Origin: an uncultured Alphaproteobacteria bacterium
GTDB lineage: Bacteria > Pseudomonadota > Alphaproteobacteria > HIMB59 > GCA-002718135
Direction of reading: 5' to 3'
NCBI GenBank assembly: GCA_902612825.1
Contig: CACMET010000001.1
Coordinates: forward strand, 99,014 to 146,166
Length of the DNA stretch: 47,153 bases
In this document: positions 24,226-33,805 of the stretch, in pieces
How positions within the stretch are numbered: position 1 is the stretch's first letter
Layout of the letters: every line of letters begins with the position of its first letter
Notes under the pieces: model-generated
Seen by the model: the letters and a program-made list of their open reading frames with translations, nothing else
The model's database searches: none
Told to the model about the DNA's origin: nothing
Program-made: the position numbers and the translations under genes

Positions 24226-26603
24226 AAAAATTTAATAAAATTTTAAGCTGTAAAGTATTAGAAAAAAAAGTCTTATTTAATTTGGAGTATAATTGGGGGT
24301 TTTATATTTCAGTATCAAATGATAATGTTCTCAACTTCGAATTATTTAACAAAAATAACAAAAAAGTTTTACCAAGAATAATTAATGAAAAAAATCATAC
24401 TTATAAAAATACCAATGTCTCAAAATTTAAAAATTATTATGTAATTAAATCACAACTTACAAAAATAAAGGTTGATGATAATCCTTTTCGAATAACAGTT
24501 TATAGAAAAATTAAAAATAAATGGCAAGAAATCTGCTCTGATAGAGAAACAGGTGCTTGGTATTGGAGTGAGGAGAAGAATCAGATAACTCATTATCAAA
24601 ATAGATATTCTTATAATAATATTTATGGTCTTGGAGAAAAAACTGGTAATTTAGAAAAATCGTATAGAAGATATATATTATCTCAAAAAGATACACTGGG
24701 TTATAACGGAGAAAAGAGCGACCCCCTCTATAAATCATTTCCTTGGTTATATATAATTAATAAAAATAATAGAAATTGTGATTATGGACTTTTATATAAT
24801 ACTTTAAGTTATGGTGTTGTTGATTTAGGAAGTGAGCATTCAAATTATCATCATCATTATCGATACGCAAATTTCCAAAATAAAGGAATTCAACTTTTTA
24901 TATTTTTAAATAATAAACAATCTATCATTTCCTCTCTTAATGATTTTATTGGTCCAAGATATTTTCCACCAAAATGGAGTTTAGGTTTTCAATTTTCTTC
25001 TATGGAAATTGCAGACGATGAAAATTCACAAAAGTTATACTTAGAATTTTTAAATAAATGTAAAGAATTAAAAATTCCATTAAGTAGTTTGCACTTTGGT
25101 TCTGGATATACTTTGCATGGTAAGAAAAGATATATGTTTAAATGGAATAAAAAAAAATTTCCTGAACCAAAATTGTTTTTAGATAAAATAAAACATTACG
25201 GTATACACCTAACTGCTAATTTAAAACCAGCAATATTAACTTCACACCCGTTTTATAAAAAAGCAGCAAAAGAGAAAATTTTCATATCAGACAATAATAA
25301 TAAACCTCTTGTAATTCAATTTTGGGATGAAACTGCGAGTTTAATTGATTTTACCAAAAAAACAGGAGCTACTTGGTGGAAAAAATATGTTACAAAATAC
25401 ATATTATCAAATGGTTTTGATACAATTTGGAACGACAACAATGAATATGATCTAGAGGGTAAAGATGCTTATTCATATTATTTAAATAAAAAAGTAAAAA
25501 CAAATTCATTACTTCCGTTACAAGCTATTTTAATGTCTAAAGCCAGCTCTGAAGCTACAAGAGACTATTATCCACGAATAAGAAATCATGGAGTTACCAG
25601 ATCTGGTACATTAGGAATTCAACGTTATGTAGAAACGTGGACAGGCGATAACGACACATCTTGGCATTCATTAAAGTGGAGTGCATCTATAGGTTTAGGT
25701 TTATCCTTGTCTGGAATTGGATTTTTTGGACATGATATAGGTGGATTTACTGGGAGAAAAACTTCTAGAGAATTAATGATACGTTCTCTTCAACTCATGT
25801 TATTCCATCCTCGGTTTCATATGAATTCATGGAAGCCAAATACCAAAAAACAAAACAAAAATAAGAATATACTTAATCTAAATAATACTAATTTACCTTG
25901 GCTATATAATGATACTATTCCAACAGTTATAAAATTAATTCAATTACGATACCAACTTCTACCAATTCTTTATTCAGCAATATGGCGTTTTTATAAAGAA
26001 GGTGAACCAGTAATAAGGCCGTTATTTTTAGATTTTCCAGAGAAAGAACATTTTGAACAAGAAGAAGTTTTTTCTATAAATGAAAGAATAATTGTGGCTC
26101 CAGTTTTAGAAAAAAATCTAAATAATGTAAAAATATACCTTCCTTTTTGTAAAGAAGGTTGGTTTGATTATTTTAATTTAAAATTAATTTCTAATGGTGG
26201 ATGGGTAAATATAAAGGCACCAATTAATAAACTACCCATAATTATCAGAGGTGGTACAATAATACCCAAATTAAAAATAAATTTTTACGAGCCCCATTTA
26301 GCTCCAATAAAAGAAATAGTAATTTTTCCTTCTACAACTGATATTTCTTTTAAACAAAAAAATTTACCAATATTATTTGATGATGGAAAAACAATTGATT
26401 ATGAAATAAAAAAAAATTTGATCTTAACACCCATAATTAAATTTAAAAAAAATAAAATATCATTATTATTTAGTTTAGAAGGAAAAGGTAAAATACAAAA
26501 AGAACAAATATTATTAAAGTATCCAAGCTCCTATAATTTGATTTTAAAAAATTGCTTGAACTACTTTAAAAAAGAATCTTATAACTATAAAATCAATAAA
26601 TAA
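24222..26603 (+). CDS. Glycoside hydrolase family 31 (alpha-glycosidase)
   Basis: A retaining alpha-glycosidase of 793 residues with no signal peptide, so it acts in the cytoplasm on imported substrate. The N-terminal beta domain includes IYGLGEKTGNL (134-144). In the catalytic barrel the nucleophile is Asp405 in IWNDNNEYD and the acid/base is Asp476 in ETWTGDNDTSW, followed by GIGFFGHDIGGFTG. The C-terminal beta domains end in a Lys-rich tail. WNDNNE is the alpha-glucosidase type; the sulfoquinovosidase pattern (ADFGE with GDQ) is absent. The gene starts at TTG within the ATPase stop (TTGA), so it is translationally coupled to the transporter. The uronate-isomerase-like gene begins 5 bases later, suggesting the released sugar or aglycone may be a uronate. 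Confidence 0.9.
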   Translation: MKKFNKILSCKVLEKKVLFNLEYNWGFYISVSNDNVLNFELFNKNNKKVLPRIINEKNHTYKNTNVSKFKNYYVIKSQLTKIKVDDNPFRITVYRKIKNKWQEICSDRETGAWYWSEEKNQITHYQNRYSYNNIYGLGEKTGNLEKSYRRYILSQKDTLGYNGEKSDPLYKSFPWLYIINKNNRNCDYGLLYNTLSYGVVDLGSEHSNYHHHYRYANFQNKGIQLFIFLNNKQSIISSLNDFIGPRYFPPKWSLGFQFSSMEIADDENSQKLYLEFLNKCKELKIPLSSLHFGSGYTLHGKKRYMFKWNKKKFPEPKLFLDKIKHYGIHLTANLKPAILTSHPFYKKAAKEKIFISDNNNKPLVIQFWDETASLIDFTKKTGATWWKKYVTKYILSNGFDTIWNDNNEYDLEGKDAYSYYLNKKVKTNSLLPLQAILMSKASSEATRDYYPRIRNHGVTRSGTLGIQRYVETWTGDNDTSWHSLKWSASIGLGLSLSGIGFFGHDIGGFTGRKTSRELMIRSLQLMLFHPRFHMNSWKPNTKKQNKNKNILNLNNTNLPWLYNDTIPTVIKLIQLRYQLLPILYSAIWRFYKEGEPVIRPLFLDFPEKEHFEQEEVFSINERIIVAPVLEKNLNNVKIYLPFCKEGWFDYFNLKLISNGGWVNIKAPINKLPIIIRGGTIIPKLKINFYEPHLAPIKEIVIFPSTTDISFKQKNLPILFDDGKTIDYEIKKNLILTPIIKFKKNKISLLFSLEGKGKIQKEQILLKYPSSYNLILKNCLNYFKKESYNYKINK

Positions 26604-26608
26604 TTTGT

Positions 26609-27811
26609 ATGAAAAATTTAAAACAAGCTGTATCTAAGATTATCAATGAAACTGAGATTTTTGATATTCATACTCACCTTTTTCCTGCTGAATTTAAAAA
26701 ATATCATCTTTCAGGAATAAGTGAAGTTTTAAACTATCATTATTTAATTGCAGAATTATTTACAACAACAAATATTAATATAAAAAAATTTTACAAATTA
26801 ACAAACGAAGAAAGATCAAATATAATTTGGGAGGAGTTATTTCGAAAAAGAACGCCTATTTCCGAAGCATGTAAGGGGGTATTAACAATTTTATCAGAAT
26901 TATCAATTGATTATATGTCTAAGTCATTTGATGAAATTCAATCTGAATACTGCAAACTTAATTTATCTGATCTGCAAATATTTAAAATTAGTAAAATTTC
27001 TCAAGTTGTAATGACGAACAATCCATTTGATAAATCTGAATGGAAATTATTTAAAAATAAAAATTGGGATACTAATAAATATCTGGCTTCACTTCGATTA
27101 GATGACATTCTAATGAATTTGGAAAAATGTTTAGATATTTGTAAAGAAAATATAGATAGATTTGATGATGAGGGTGATTTAATAATTAAATATCTAGATA
27201 AAGTTTATGAAGAATCTAGGCCAGTTTACACCGCATTATCGTTAAATAATTTACAACTAAAATCTTTTTTAAAAAATAAATTTATTCCAGATATTTTGAA
27301 ATGGCTTGAAAGAAAAAATATCCCATTATCATTATTATTAGGTGTAAGAAGAAAAGTTAATAAAGATTTTTTACTAGCTGGAGATGGTATAGACAAAATT
27401 GATTTATATTATCTTAGTGAAATATGTAATCAATATCCAAATAATAAAATACTTTGTTCATGTTTATCATTAAATGATCAACATGAATTGACTGTATTAG
27501 CAAGAAAACATCAGAACTTAAAAATTTTTGGTTTTTGGTGGTTTATGAATCAACCTAGTTTAATTACACTAATTTTAAATTTAAGAATTGAATTATTAGG
27601 ATTAAATTTTATTCCACAGCACTCTGATGCAAGAGTCACTGACCAATTAATTTACAAATGGATACATTTTAAAACTTTGTTAAGCAATGTCTTATTTAAT
27701 CATTATAATAATATTCAGATAAAAAATTTTAAAATTTCAGAAAATCAAATTAGCGATGACGTATCAAAGCTTTTATATAACAATAGTCAAAATTTTCTAA
27801 ATTTAAGTTAA
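26609..27811 (+). CDS. uxaC: Uronate isomerase-like amidohydrolase-fold enzyme
   Basis: A 400-residue member of the uronate isomerase family (D-glucuronate to D-fructuronate). The metal motif is FDIHTHLFP with His21 and His23 at the start of the barrel. The C-terminal part carries FGFWWFMNQPS and FIPQHSDARVTDQLIYKW, which are family signatures (the Asp after His-Ser is a metal/catalytic position). It is shorter than E. coli UxaC (about 470), so it may belong to a shorter subgroup. Fructuronate reductase and mannonate dehydratase lie just downstream, completing the route to 2-keto-3-deoxygluconate. The stop overlaps that of the convergent SDR gene by 9 bases. Confidence 0.8.
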   Translation: MKNLKQAVSKIINETEIFDIHTHLFPAEFKKYHLSGISEVLNYHYLIAELFTTTNINIKKFYKLTNEERSNIIWEELFRKRTPISEACKGVLTILSELSIDYMSKSFDEIQSEYCKLNLSDLQIFKISKISQVVMTNNPFDKSEWKLFKNKNWDTNKYLASLRLDDILMNLEKCLDICKENIDRFDDEGDLIIKYLDKVYEESRPVYTALSLNNLQLKSFLKNKFIPDILKWLERKNIPLSLLLGVRRKVNKDFLLAGDGIDKIDLYYLSEICNQYPNNKILCSCLSLNDQHELTVLARKHQNLKIFGFWWFMNQPSLITLILNLRIELLGLNFIPQHSDARVTDQLIYKWIHFKTLLSNVLFNHYNNIQIKNFKISENQISDDVSKLLYNNSQNFLNLS

Positions 27812-28555
27812 AATTGGGTCTTTCACTGGAATTATAGGAACACCGCCAGGTGATTGCTCGGTTCCAGAAATTTCAATTGTACTTATGTTACTTCTCCATC
27901 TTACACTTAATGAAAATATAATTGCATCTACTATATCTCTTGGTTCAAGAAGTGTAAAACCAGACATAAATTTTTTTGCTTTATTTTTATTTTTAAAAGC
28001 TGATTTTCCAAAATTTGTTTTGGTTCTTCCTGGACAAATTTCTGAAACTTTTACTCTAGTACCACTAAGCTCTATCCTCAGACTTTGGGCTATTCTATGA
28101 ATTGCTCCTTTTTGCCCCCCATATACTGAACTAATTTGAGGGTATAGCCCAGCAAGGGATCCCATTAAAACTACATGACCTTTTCTTCTTTTTACCATCC
28201 CTGGCACAACTGCTTTAAGAGTATGAAGATAAGACTCGACATTTAATTTCGTTGAAACCTCAATATCTTCTCGTGAAGCTTTTAATATACCTTCTGCACC
28301 TCTTCCAATACCAGCATTACAAATAATGATATCAATTTTTAGTTTACTAAGAATATTATAAATTTCATTTGTATCAAATAGATTCATATGAATAATATTA
28401 AAATTGTGTTTTCTCTTTAATCTTTCTAGTTTTGAAATATCTTTATCAAGTGCATAAATTTTAATATTTTCTTTAAAAAATCTTTTTAATGTCTCTAAAC
28501 CAATTCCGCTTGACGCACCTGTTATTAAAACACTTTTATATATTTTGTTGATCAT
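27803..28555 (-). CDS. Short-chain dehydrogenase/reductase
   Basis: A classical SDR of 250 residues: TGASSGIG (12-19), NAGIG (80-84), catalytic Ser133 in MGSLAG, Tyr145 and Lys149 in SVYGGQK. The sequence resembles the serine/3-hydroxy-acid dehydrogenase (YdfG-like) branch, including ICPGRTKTNF and the conserved PRDIVDAIIFSLS. It is divergent from the fructuronate reductase gene with only 30 bases between the starts. Likely a sugar acid or hydroxyacid dehydrogenase; the exact substrate is open. Confidence 0.88.
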   Translation of the reverse strand: MINKIYKSVLITGASSGIGLETLKRFFKENIKIYALDKDISKLERLKRKHNFNIIHMNLFDTNEIYNILSKLKIDIIICNAGIGRGAEGILKASREDIEVSTKLNVESYLHTLKAVVPGMVKRRKGHVVLMGSLAGLYPQISSVYGGQKGAIHRIAQSLRIELSGTRVKVSEICPGRTKTNFGKSAFKNKNKAKKFMSGFTLLEPRDIVDAIIFSLSVRWRSNISTIEISGTEQSPGGVPIIPVKDPILT

Positions 28556-28585
28556 CTTTTGTTAAAGTATATTTTATTTAATAAT

Positions 28586-30010
28586 ATGCAATTAAGAAAA
28601 AATATAAATAAAAATCTTCTTACAGAACAATCTTTCCCAACTTATGACATAGAAAAAAAACAGAATTGCATATTACACTTTGGAGTTGGAAATTTTCATA
28701 GAGCTCATCAAGCGTTATATATTCATGAACTTTTAGAAAATAATCAAAATATTTCTATTATTGGTGTTAATTTAAGATCAGATGAAACAAAGTTAAAATT
28801 AGTTAAACAAGACTATCTTTACACTTTAGTTAGAATATCAAAAGATTTAAAAGAAATAAAAATTCTTAATCCAATAAAAAAAATATTATTTGGAAGAAAA
28901 GATAAAATAGAGATTAGAAATTTAATTGCATCTAAAGACATTAAATTAATTACCCTGACGGTAACTGAAAAAGGATACCATTTTGATAAAGATAAAAAAT
29001 TAAATTACACAGCAGACATAATAAATGATTTAGAAGATAGAAACCTGAATACGGTTATTGGTCATATCTCTTTTGGCTTAATTCATAGATATAAATTAAA
29101 TAAAGAAAAAATAATTATTTTGAGTTGTGATAATTTATCTGAGAATGGTAACATTCTTAAAAACTTAATATATGAATTTTTGAACAAAATATATCCAGAA
29201 TGTTTAAATTGGTTTCTTTCAAATGTAGAATTTCCTTTATCAATGATTGATGGAATTGTGCCTCATAATAATAAGCACCCAAGGTTTTTTAGTATTCCAT
29301 ATGAAGATAACTCAATAGTTGTCACTGAACCTTATAGAGATTGGTATATACAATCTGATAATGTTGATCTTAGAAGACTTCTAAATAATAAGAAGATAAG
29401 TTTTGTTAATGATGTAAGTTTTTATGAAAATATTAAATTAAAGATTTTAAATGGAGCTCATTCTTCTTTAGCATACATAGGAACTTTATTAGGATACACC
29501 TACGTACATGAGGCAATAGAGGATAAAATTTGTTACAACTTTATATCAAATTTTTTAAACAATGAAGTTCTTTCAATTCTTGAAAAGAATGAAGATTTTG
29601 ATATCTTATCTTACAAAAACGATGTCTTAAGTCGTTTTAAAAACCCATATATTGAGGATAAATTAATTCGTATTGCAATGGACGGATCACTAAAAATTCC
29701 TATAAGATTATTAGATACATACAAATTAAATAAAAATAAAACCCCTTACATAAATGCAATAATCACTTCTTGGATACTTTTCTTAATACATATGATCGAA
29801 AATGAAAAAAACAACTTATCTGATTTTAATAAAAAATTATTAATTAATATTTATGAAAGTGATAAAGAGAATTTTGTTGAAAATCTTTTTAATGATAAAA
29901 ATATTTTCAATTTAAATGATTACCAAAAATCAAGCTTAGTAAATAATATTAATCATAATATTAGGTTAATAAAAAAAATTACATTCAGTAATTTTATAAA
30001 AAATTTCTAA
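28586..30010 (+). CDS. uxuB: Fructuronate reductase (mannitol dehydrogenase family)
   Basis: A polyol-type long-chain dehydrogenase of 474 residues from the ATG at 28586. A TTG at 28559 would add nine residues but lies almost on top of the divergent SDR start. HFGVGNFHRAHQA near residue 31 is the family NAD motif, VPHNNKHPRF and TEPYRDWYI follow, and the catalytic motif KLKILNGAHSSLAY carries the Lys, Asn and His. Context decides the name: with UxaC-like and UxuA genes on either side, D-fructuronate to D-mannonate is the most likely reaction. Mannitol or altronate dehydrogenase cannot be excluded by motif alone. Confidence 0.83.
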   Translation: MQLRKNINKNLLTEQSFPTYDIEKKQNCILHFGVGNFHRAHQALYIHELLENNQNISIIGVNLRSDETKLKLVKQDYLYTLVRISKDLKEIKILNPIKKILFGRKDKIEIRNLIASKDIKLITLTVTEKGYHFDKDKKLNYTADIINDLEDRNLNTVIGHISFGLIHRYKLNKEKIIILSCDNLSENGNILKNLIYEFLNKIYPECLNWFLSNVEFPLSMIDGIVPHNNKHPRFFSIPYEDNSIVVTEPYRDWYIQSDNVDLRRLLNNKKISFVNDVSFYENIKLKILNGAHSSLAYIGTLLGYTYVHEAIEDKICYNFISNFLNNEVLSILEKNEDFDILSYKNDVLSRFKNPYIEDKLIRIAMDGSLKIPIRLLDTYKLNKNKTPYINAIITSWILFLIHMIENEKNNLSDFNKKLLINIYESDKENFVENLFNDKNIFNLNDYQKSSLVNNINHNIRLIKKITFSNFIKNF

Positions 30011-30011
30011 T

Positions 30012-31196
30012 TTACTTTACAGCTTTAATGATACCGCGTAATTCTGAAAGTCCCATTAATCTGCCTATTGCCGTATAACCTGCATTAAAATTTTTTTTAT
30101 TTTGATCATCTAATAATGAATGTCCGTGATCAGGCCTCATTGGAATATCAATTTTTTTCTCTTTACTTCTTCTTTTTTCTTCTTTTAAAATCATTTTAAT
30201 AAGTTTTACAAAATCTACATCGCCATTTAGATGGTTTGATTCATAGAAGCTTTTTTTATCCTTTTCTTTTTTTATATTTCTAAGATGGATAAAATTAACT
30301 CGTTTTTTAAATTTATTAAATATTTTATAAACGTCATTATTAAAATTAGATGCTAAAGAACCTGCACAAAATGTCATACCATTACATGGAGAGTTATAAG
30401 AGTTTAAGATATATTCATAATCTTCCATAGTGGATACAATTCTTGGTACACCAAAAAGTGGAATAGGAGGATCATCGGGATGAATTCCCATTTTAACTTT
30501 ATTTTCTTCTGCAACTGGCATTATTTCCTTTATAAATTCACGTAAATTTTCTTTTATATCTTTATTTTTCATACCTTTATAAGATTTAAGCATTTTTTTA
30601 AATCCGTTTACAGAATATTTAGTTTCTGAAGCCGGCAACCCACCCATAACTGCTATTTTTAAGTTTTTGATATCATTACTATTCATTGATCTAAAAATTT
30701 TTTCTGCATTTTGAATTTGTTTTTTTGTATATCTTTTTTCTAAATCTTTTAGTTTAAGAATATACATTTCGAATATAATTATTTGTAAATAGTTGAATCT
30801 TAATGCCAATCCGTCTGTTGGAAGCTTAAAATCTAGTTGAGTCCTCGTCCAATCGACTATGGGCATAAAATTGTAGCAAATAGTATAAATTTTATTTGAA
30901 GCAATATTAGCTATGGTATCTTTATAATTATTTATTAATTTTTTAAAATTTTTATCTCTTAATTTTATATTATTATGAACAGGAATACTTTCAACAACAT
31001 TCCATTTTAAATTTATTTTATATGAATCATTATATTTATTAATATAATTTATTCTTTTTTTTATATCATTTTTATTCCATTTTTCACCATAAGGAATTTG
31101 ATGCAGAGATGTAACAATATATTCAGCATTTGACTGTCTGATATCTGTTAATTTAACAGGATCATTAGGACCATACCATCTGAATGAATTTTGCAT
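30012..31196 (-). CDS. uxuA: Mannonate dehydratase
   Basis: D-mannonate to 2-keto-3-deoxy-D-gluconate, a metal-dependent TIM barrel of 394 residues, the usual UxuA length. Signatures: FRWYGPNDPVKLTDIRQ at the N-terminus, KWNVVESIPVHNNIK, MGIHPDDPPIPLFGVPRIV with metal His/Asp, CAGSLASNFNNDV, FIHLRN, and the C-terminal MRPDHGHSLLDDQ and GYTAIGRLMGLSELRG. It is encoded opposite to uxuB, with 1 base between the two stops. No KDG aldolase is in the window, and the only possible KDG kinase is the PfkB protein at 14950. Confidence 0.95.
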   Translation of the reverse strand: MQNSFRWYGPNDPVKLTDIRQSNAEYIVTSLHQIPYGEKWNKNDIKKRINYINKYNDSYKINLKWNVVESIPVHNNIKLRDKNFKKLINNYKDTIANIASNKIYTICYNFMPIVDWTRTQLDFKLPTDGLALRFNYLQIIIFEMYILKLKDLEKRYTKKQIQNAEKIFRSMNSNDIKNLKIAVMGGLPASETKYSVNGFKKMLKSYKGMKNKDIKENLREFIKEIMPVAEENKVKMGIHPDDPPIPLFGVPRIVSTMEDYEYILNSYNSPCNGMTFCAGSLASNFNNDVYKIFNKFKKRVNFIHLRNIKKEKDKKSFYESNHLNGDVDFVKLIKMILKEEKRRSKEKKIDIPMRPDHGHSLLDDQNKKNFNAGYTAIGRLMGLSELRGIIKAVK

Positions 31197-31282
31197 TTAA
31201 ATATTTATACCTAACAAAGTTATAAATTAAAATATTTTTTAAATATTGATTTATTTAAGATTATTAAATATTTTAAATATTA

Positions 31283-32281
31283 ATGAAAAAAAGAAAACTG
31301 GGAAATACAGACATAAAATTAACATCTATTGGATTTGGAGGTGCGCCAATTGGCAATTTATTTGAAGAATTAGACGAACCTACTTGTTATGATATTTTAC
31401 AACATTCGTATAAATCAAATATTAATATCTTTGATACTTCACCTTTGTATGGATATGGGCTAAGCGAACATAGAATAGGAAATTTTTTAAAAACTATTGA
31501 TCCAGATAGCTACTATCTTTCAACTAAGGTTGGAAGATATCTTACACCCCAGAGAAACTATTTTAAGAAAGGAAAATTTAAAGGTCATTTAAATTTTATA
31601 CCACATTTTGATTATTCTTATGATGGTGTAATGAGATCATTCGAGCAATCAATTCATCGATTGGCAGTATCTAAAATAGATATTTGTTTAATACATGATG
31701 TAGATAGATACAATTTTGGAACTGAAGTAGATTATTACTTCGAACAAGCAATGAATGGCGCATATAAAGCATTAAATACTCTTAAGGAGCAAAAAGTAAT
31801 TAAAGCAATTGGGGTAGGATTAAACGATGCAGATATATGTGCAAGATTTGCCAACGAAGGTGATTTTGATTGTATGTTACTTGCGGGAAGATATACTTTA
31901 TTGGATCAAACCGCCGTAAATGAATTTTTTCCAATTGCAAAAAAAAATAATATTGGAATAATTTTGGGAGGTGTTTTCAATTCAGGAATATTAGCTAAAG
32001 GTATTGGTGATCACGTAACCTACAGATATGATAAAATACCAATTGATATTAAAGAAAAATATAAAAGAATTTCAAAAATTTGTTTAGAGTATGATGTACC
32101 TGTACCTGCTGCAGCACTTCAGTTTTCATACTCAAATAAATTAATATCTTCTATGATATTAGGTATTGATAGAACGGAGCAGATTCAACAAAACTTTGAA
32201 AATTTAAATTTTTCTATACCAAAAGAATTATGGGATAAACTTATTAAAGAAAAAATTATTGACGAGAGAAGTATGATTTAA
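31283..32281 (+). CDS. Aldo/keto reductase, L-fucose (D-threo-aldose 1-) dehydrogenase type
   Basis: An AKR-fold enzyme of 332 residues. IKLTSIGFGGAPIGNLF and NIFDTSPLYGYGLSEHRIG (catalytic Asp and Tyr) are followed by STKVGRYL (catalytic Lys) and LIHDVDRY (His). The GAPIGN/LSEHRIG pattern and the VKAIGVGLND segment are typical of the pyridoxal/L-fucose/D-threo-aldose dehydrogenase subgroup, which oxidises L-fucose to its lactone with NAD(P). It lies 45 bases before the alpha-L-fucosidase gene, fitting an oxidative L-fucose route, although lactonase, fuconate dehydratase and later enzymes are not visible here. Confidence 0.82.
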   Translation: MKKRKLGNTDIKLTSIGFGGAPIGNLFEELDEPTCYDILQHSYKSNINIFDTSPLYGYGLSEHRIGNFLKTIDPDSYYLSTKVGRYLTPQRNYFKKGKFKGHLNFIPHFDYSYDGVMRSFEQSIHRLAVSKIDICLIHDVDRYNFGTEVDYYFEQAMNGAYKALNTLKEQKVIKAIGVGLNDADICARFANEGDFDCMLLAGRYTLLDQTAVNEFFPIAKKNNIGIILGGVFNSGILAKGIGDHVTYRYDKIPIDIKEKYKRISKICLEYDVPVPAAALQFSYSNKLISSMILGIDRTEQIQQNFENLNFSIPKELWDKLIKEKIIDERSMI

Positions 32282-32326
32282 TGTTTATCAAACAATTTAT
32301 TTTTATTTTTTTAGTTTTATTAAATA

Positions 32327-33787
32327 ATGAATAGTCAAAAATATACCTCTACTTGGGAGTCGATTAAAAATCATCAAATACCTAATTGGTTTAAAAAAGC
32401 TAAATTTGGTATCTATGCACATTGGGGCATTTATTCTGTTCCAGCTGCAGGACCAAATGTTACCTGGTACCCATATTGGATGTATAGAAAACCTAGTCCT
32501 CAATATGAGCATCATTGTAAAGTATACGGCCATCCATCCAAATTTGGATACAAAGATTTTATTCCAATGTTTAAAGCAAGTAATTTTGATCCAGAAGAAT
32601 GGGCTGATCTTTATTATCTTTCAGGAGCTAAATTTGCAGGACCAGTAGCTGAGCATCATGATGGTTTTCCTATGTGGAACTGCTCCGATACTGAATGGTG
32701 TGCATCTAAGATGGGTCCAAAAAGGGATGTTGTTGGGGAATTAGAAAAATCAATACGATCAAAAGGTATGAAATATATGGTTGCAATGCATCATGCAGAG
32801 AATTGGTTTTTCTTCCCACATTGGAATAAAAAATTTGATACTTCAAAAAAACAATTTCAAGAACTTTATGGAGAGTTACACAATACAGAAAATATGCAAA
32901 ACCAAGCAGTATATCCAGAACATTGGGGAAAAAAATATGAAAAGCAAGATAAGCCTAGCAAAGTTTTTCATGATCGTTGGTTAAAACGATTAAAAGAAGT
33001 AGTTGATAATTATAGACCAGATTATGTTTGGTTTGATTTTGGTTTAAGATATATTCATGAAAAATATAGAAAAGATTTTCTCTCTTATTATTATAACAAA
33101 GAAAAAGAATGGAACAAAGAAGTAGTTATCTCTTATAAATGGCATGATCTACCACCAGGGTCAGGGATTTTGGATCTAGAATTAGGAAGAGAATCAGAGT
33201 TAACTCATTATAATTGGATAACTGATACGACTGTTCATGATGGCAGTGCATGGGCATACATGAAAGGATCAAAATATAAATCAATCACAGATCTTGTTCA
33301 TTATTTAATAGATAATGTAAGCAAAAATGGTTTAATGTTATTAAACATTGGACCAAAGTCTGATGGAACAATACCCGAAAAAGATAAAAATATTTTAAAA
33401 GGAATTGGAAAATGGCTAGAGGTGAATGGGAAAGCAATTTTTGATACTCAAACATGGGATCAATATGGTGAAGGTCCAACAAAAATGAATGTTTCTGGAC
33501 CTTTTTCTGATAACAAAGATAAGATAAAGTATACTGCAAAAGATTTTCGATTTACTACAAAAGGAAATAAACTATTTGCAATCTCATTAGGTTGGCCAAA
33601 TAAAAATTTTAAAATTCAAAGTATGGATAAATTATATGAAGGAGAAATTCTTGATGTTAAATTAATTGGAAGTAAAGAGAAAATAGAATGGAAACTTTCT
33701 CATGAAGGTCTACATATCACAAGACCAAATAGAAAACCTTGTGACCATGCGTATTGTTTTGAAATTACTAGAAGAGAGAATTTTTAA
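32327..33787 (+). CDS. Alpha-L-fucosidase, GH29
   Basis: A retaining alpha-L-fucosidase of 486 residues. KFGIYAHWGIYSVPA (26-40), AEHHDGFPMWNC (108-119) and DYVWFDFGL (232-240) are the GH29 signatures; Asp237 is the expected nucleophile. GLMLLNIGPKSDGTIPE follows, and a C-terminal beta domain closes the protein. No signal peptide is present, so fucosides must be imported before hydrolysis; neither transporter is adjacent. It is probably cotranscribed with the aldo/keto reductase upstream. Confidence 0.94.
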   Translation: MNSQKYTSTWESIKNHQIPNWFKKAKFGIYAHWGIYSVPAAGPNVTWYPYWMYRKPSPQYEHHCKVYGHPSKFGYKDFIPMFKASNFDPEEWADLYYLSGAKFAGPVAEHHDGFPMWNCSDTEWCASKMGPKRDVVGELEKSIRSKGMKYMVAMHHAENWFFFPHWNKKFDTSKKQFQELYGELHNTENMQNQAVYPEHWGKKYEKQDKPSKVFHDRWLKRLKEVVDNYRPDYVWFDFGLRYIHEKYRKDFLSYYYNKEKEWNKEVVISYKWHDLPPGSGILDLELGRESELTHYNWITDTTVHDGSAWAYMKGSKYKSITDLVHYLIDNVSKNGLMLLNIGPKSDGTIPEKDKNILKGIGKWLEVNGKAIFDTQTWDQYGEGPTKMNVSGPFSDNKDKIKYTAKDFRFTTKGNKLFAISLGWPNKNFKIQSMDKLYEGEILDVKLIGSKEKIEWKLSHEGLHITRPNRKPCDHAYCFEITRRENF

Positions 33788-33805
33788 TAAAAATCTGTCT
33801 ATAAT

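Noticed and set aside
24222-26603. GH31 as a YihQ-type sulfoquinovosidase
   Set aside because: The nucleophile region is IWNDNNE and the acid/base region WTGDND, the alpha-glucosidase pattern. The ADFGE and GDQ patterns I associate with sulfoquinovosidases are absent.
32406-32984. Additional open frames inside the fucosidase gene and similar shadows elsewhere
   Set aside because: They lie within strongly supported genes in other frames and show no recognisable domain, signal peptide or ribosome-binding site.
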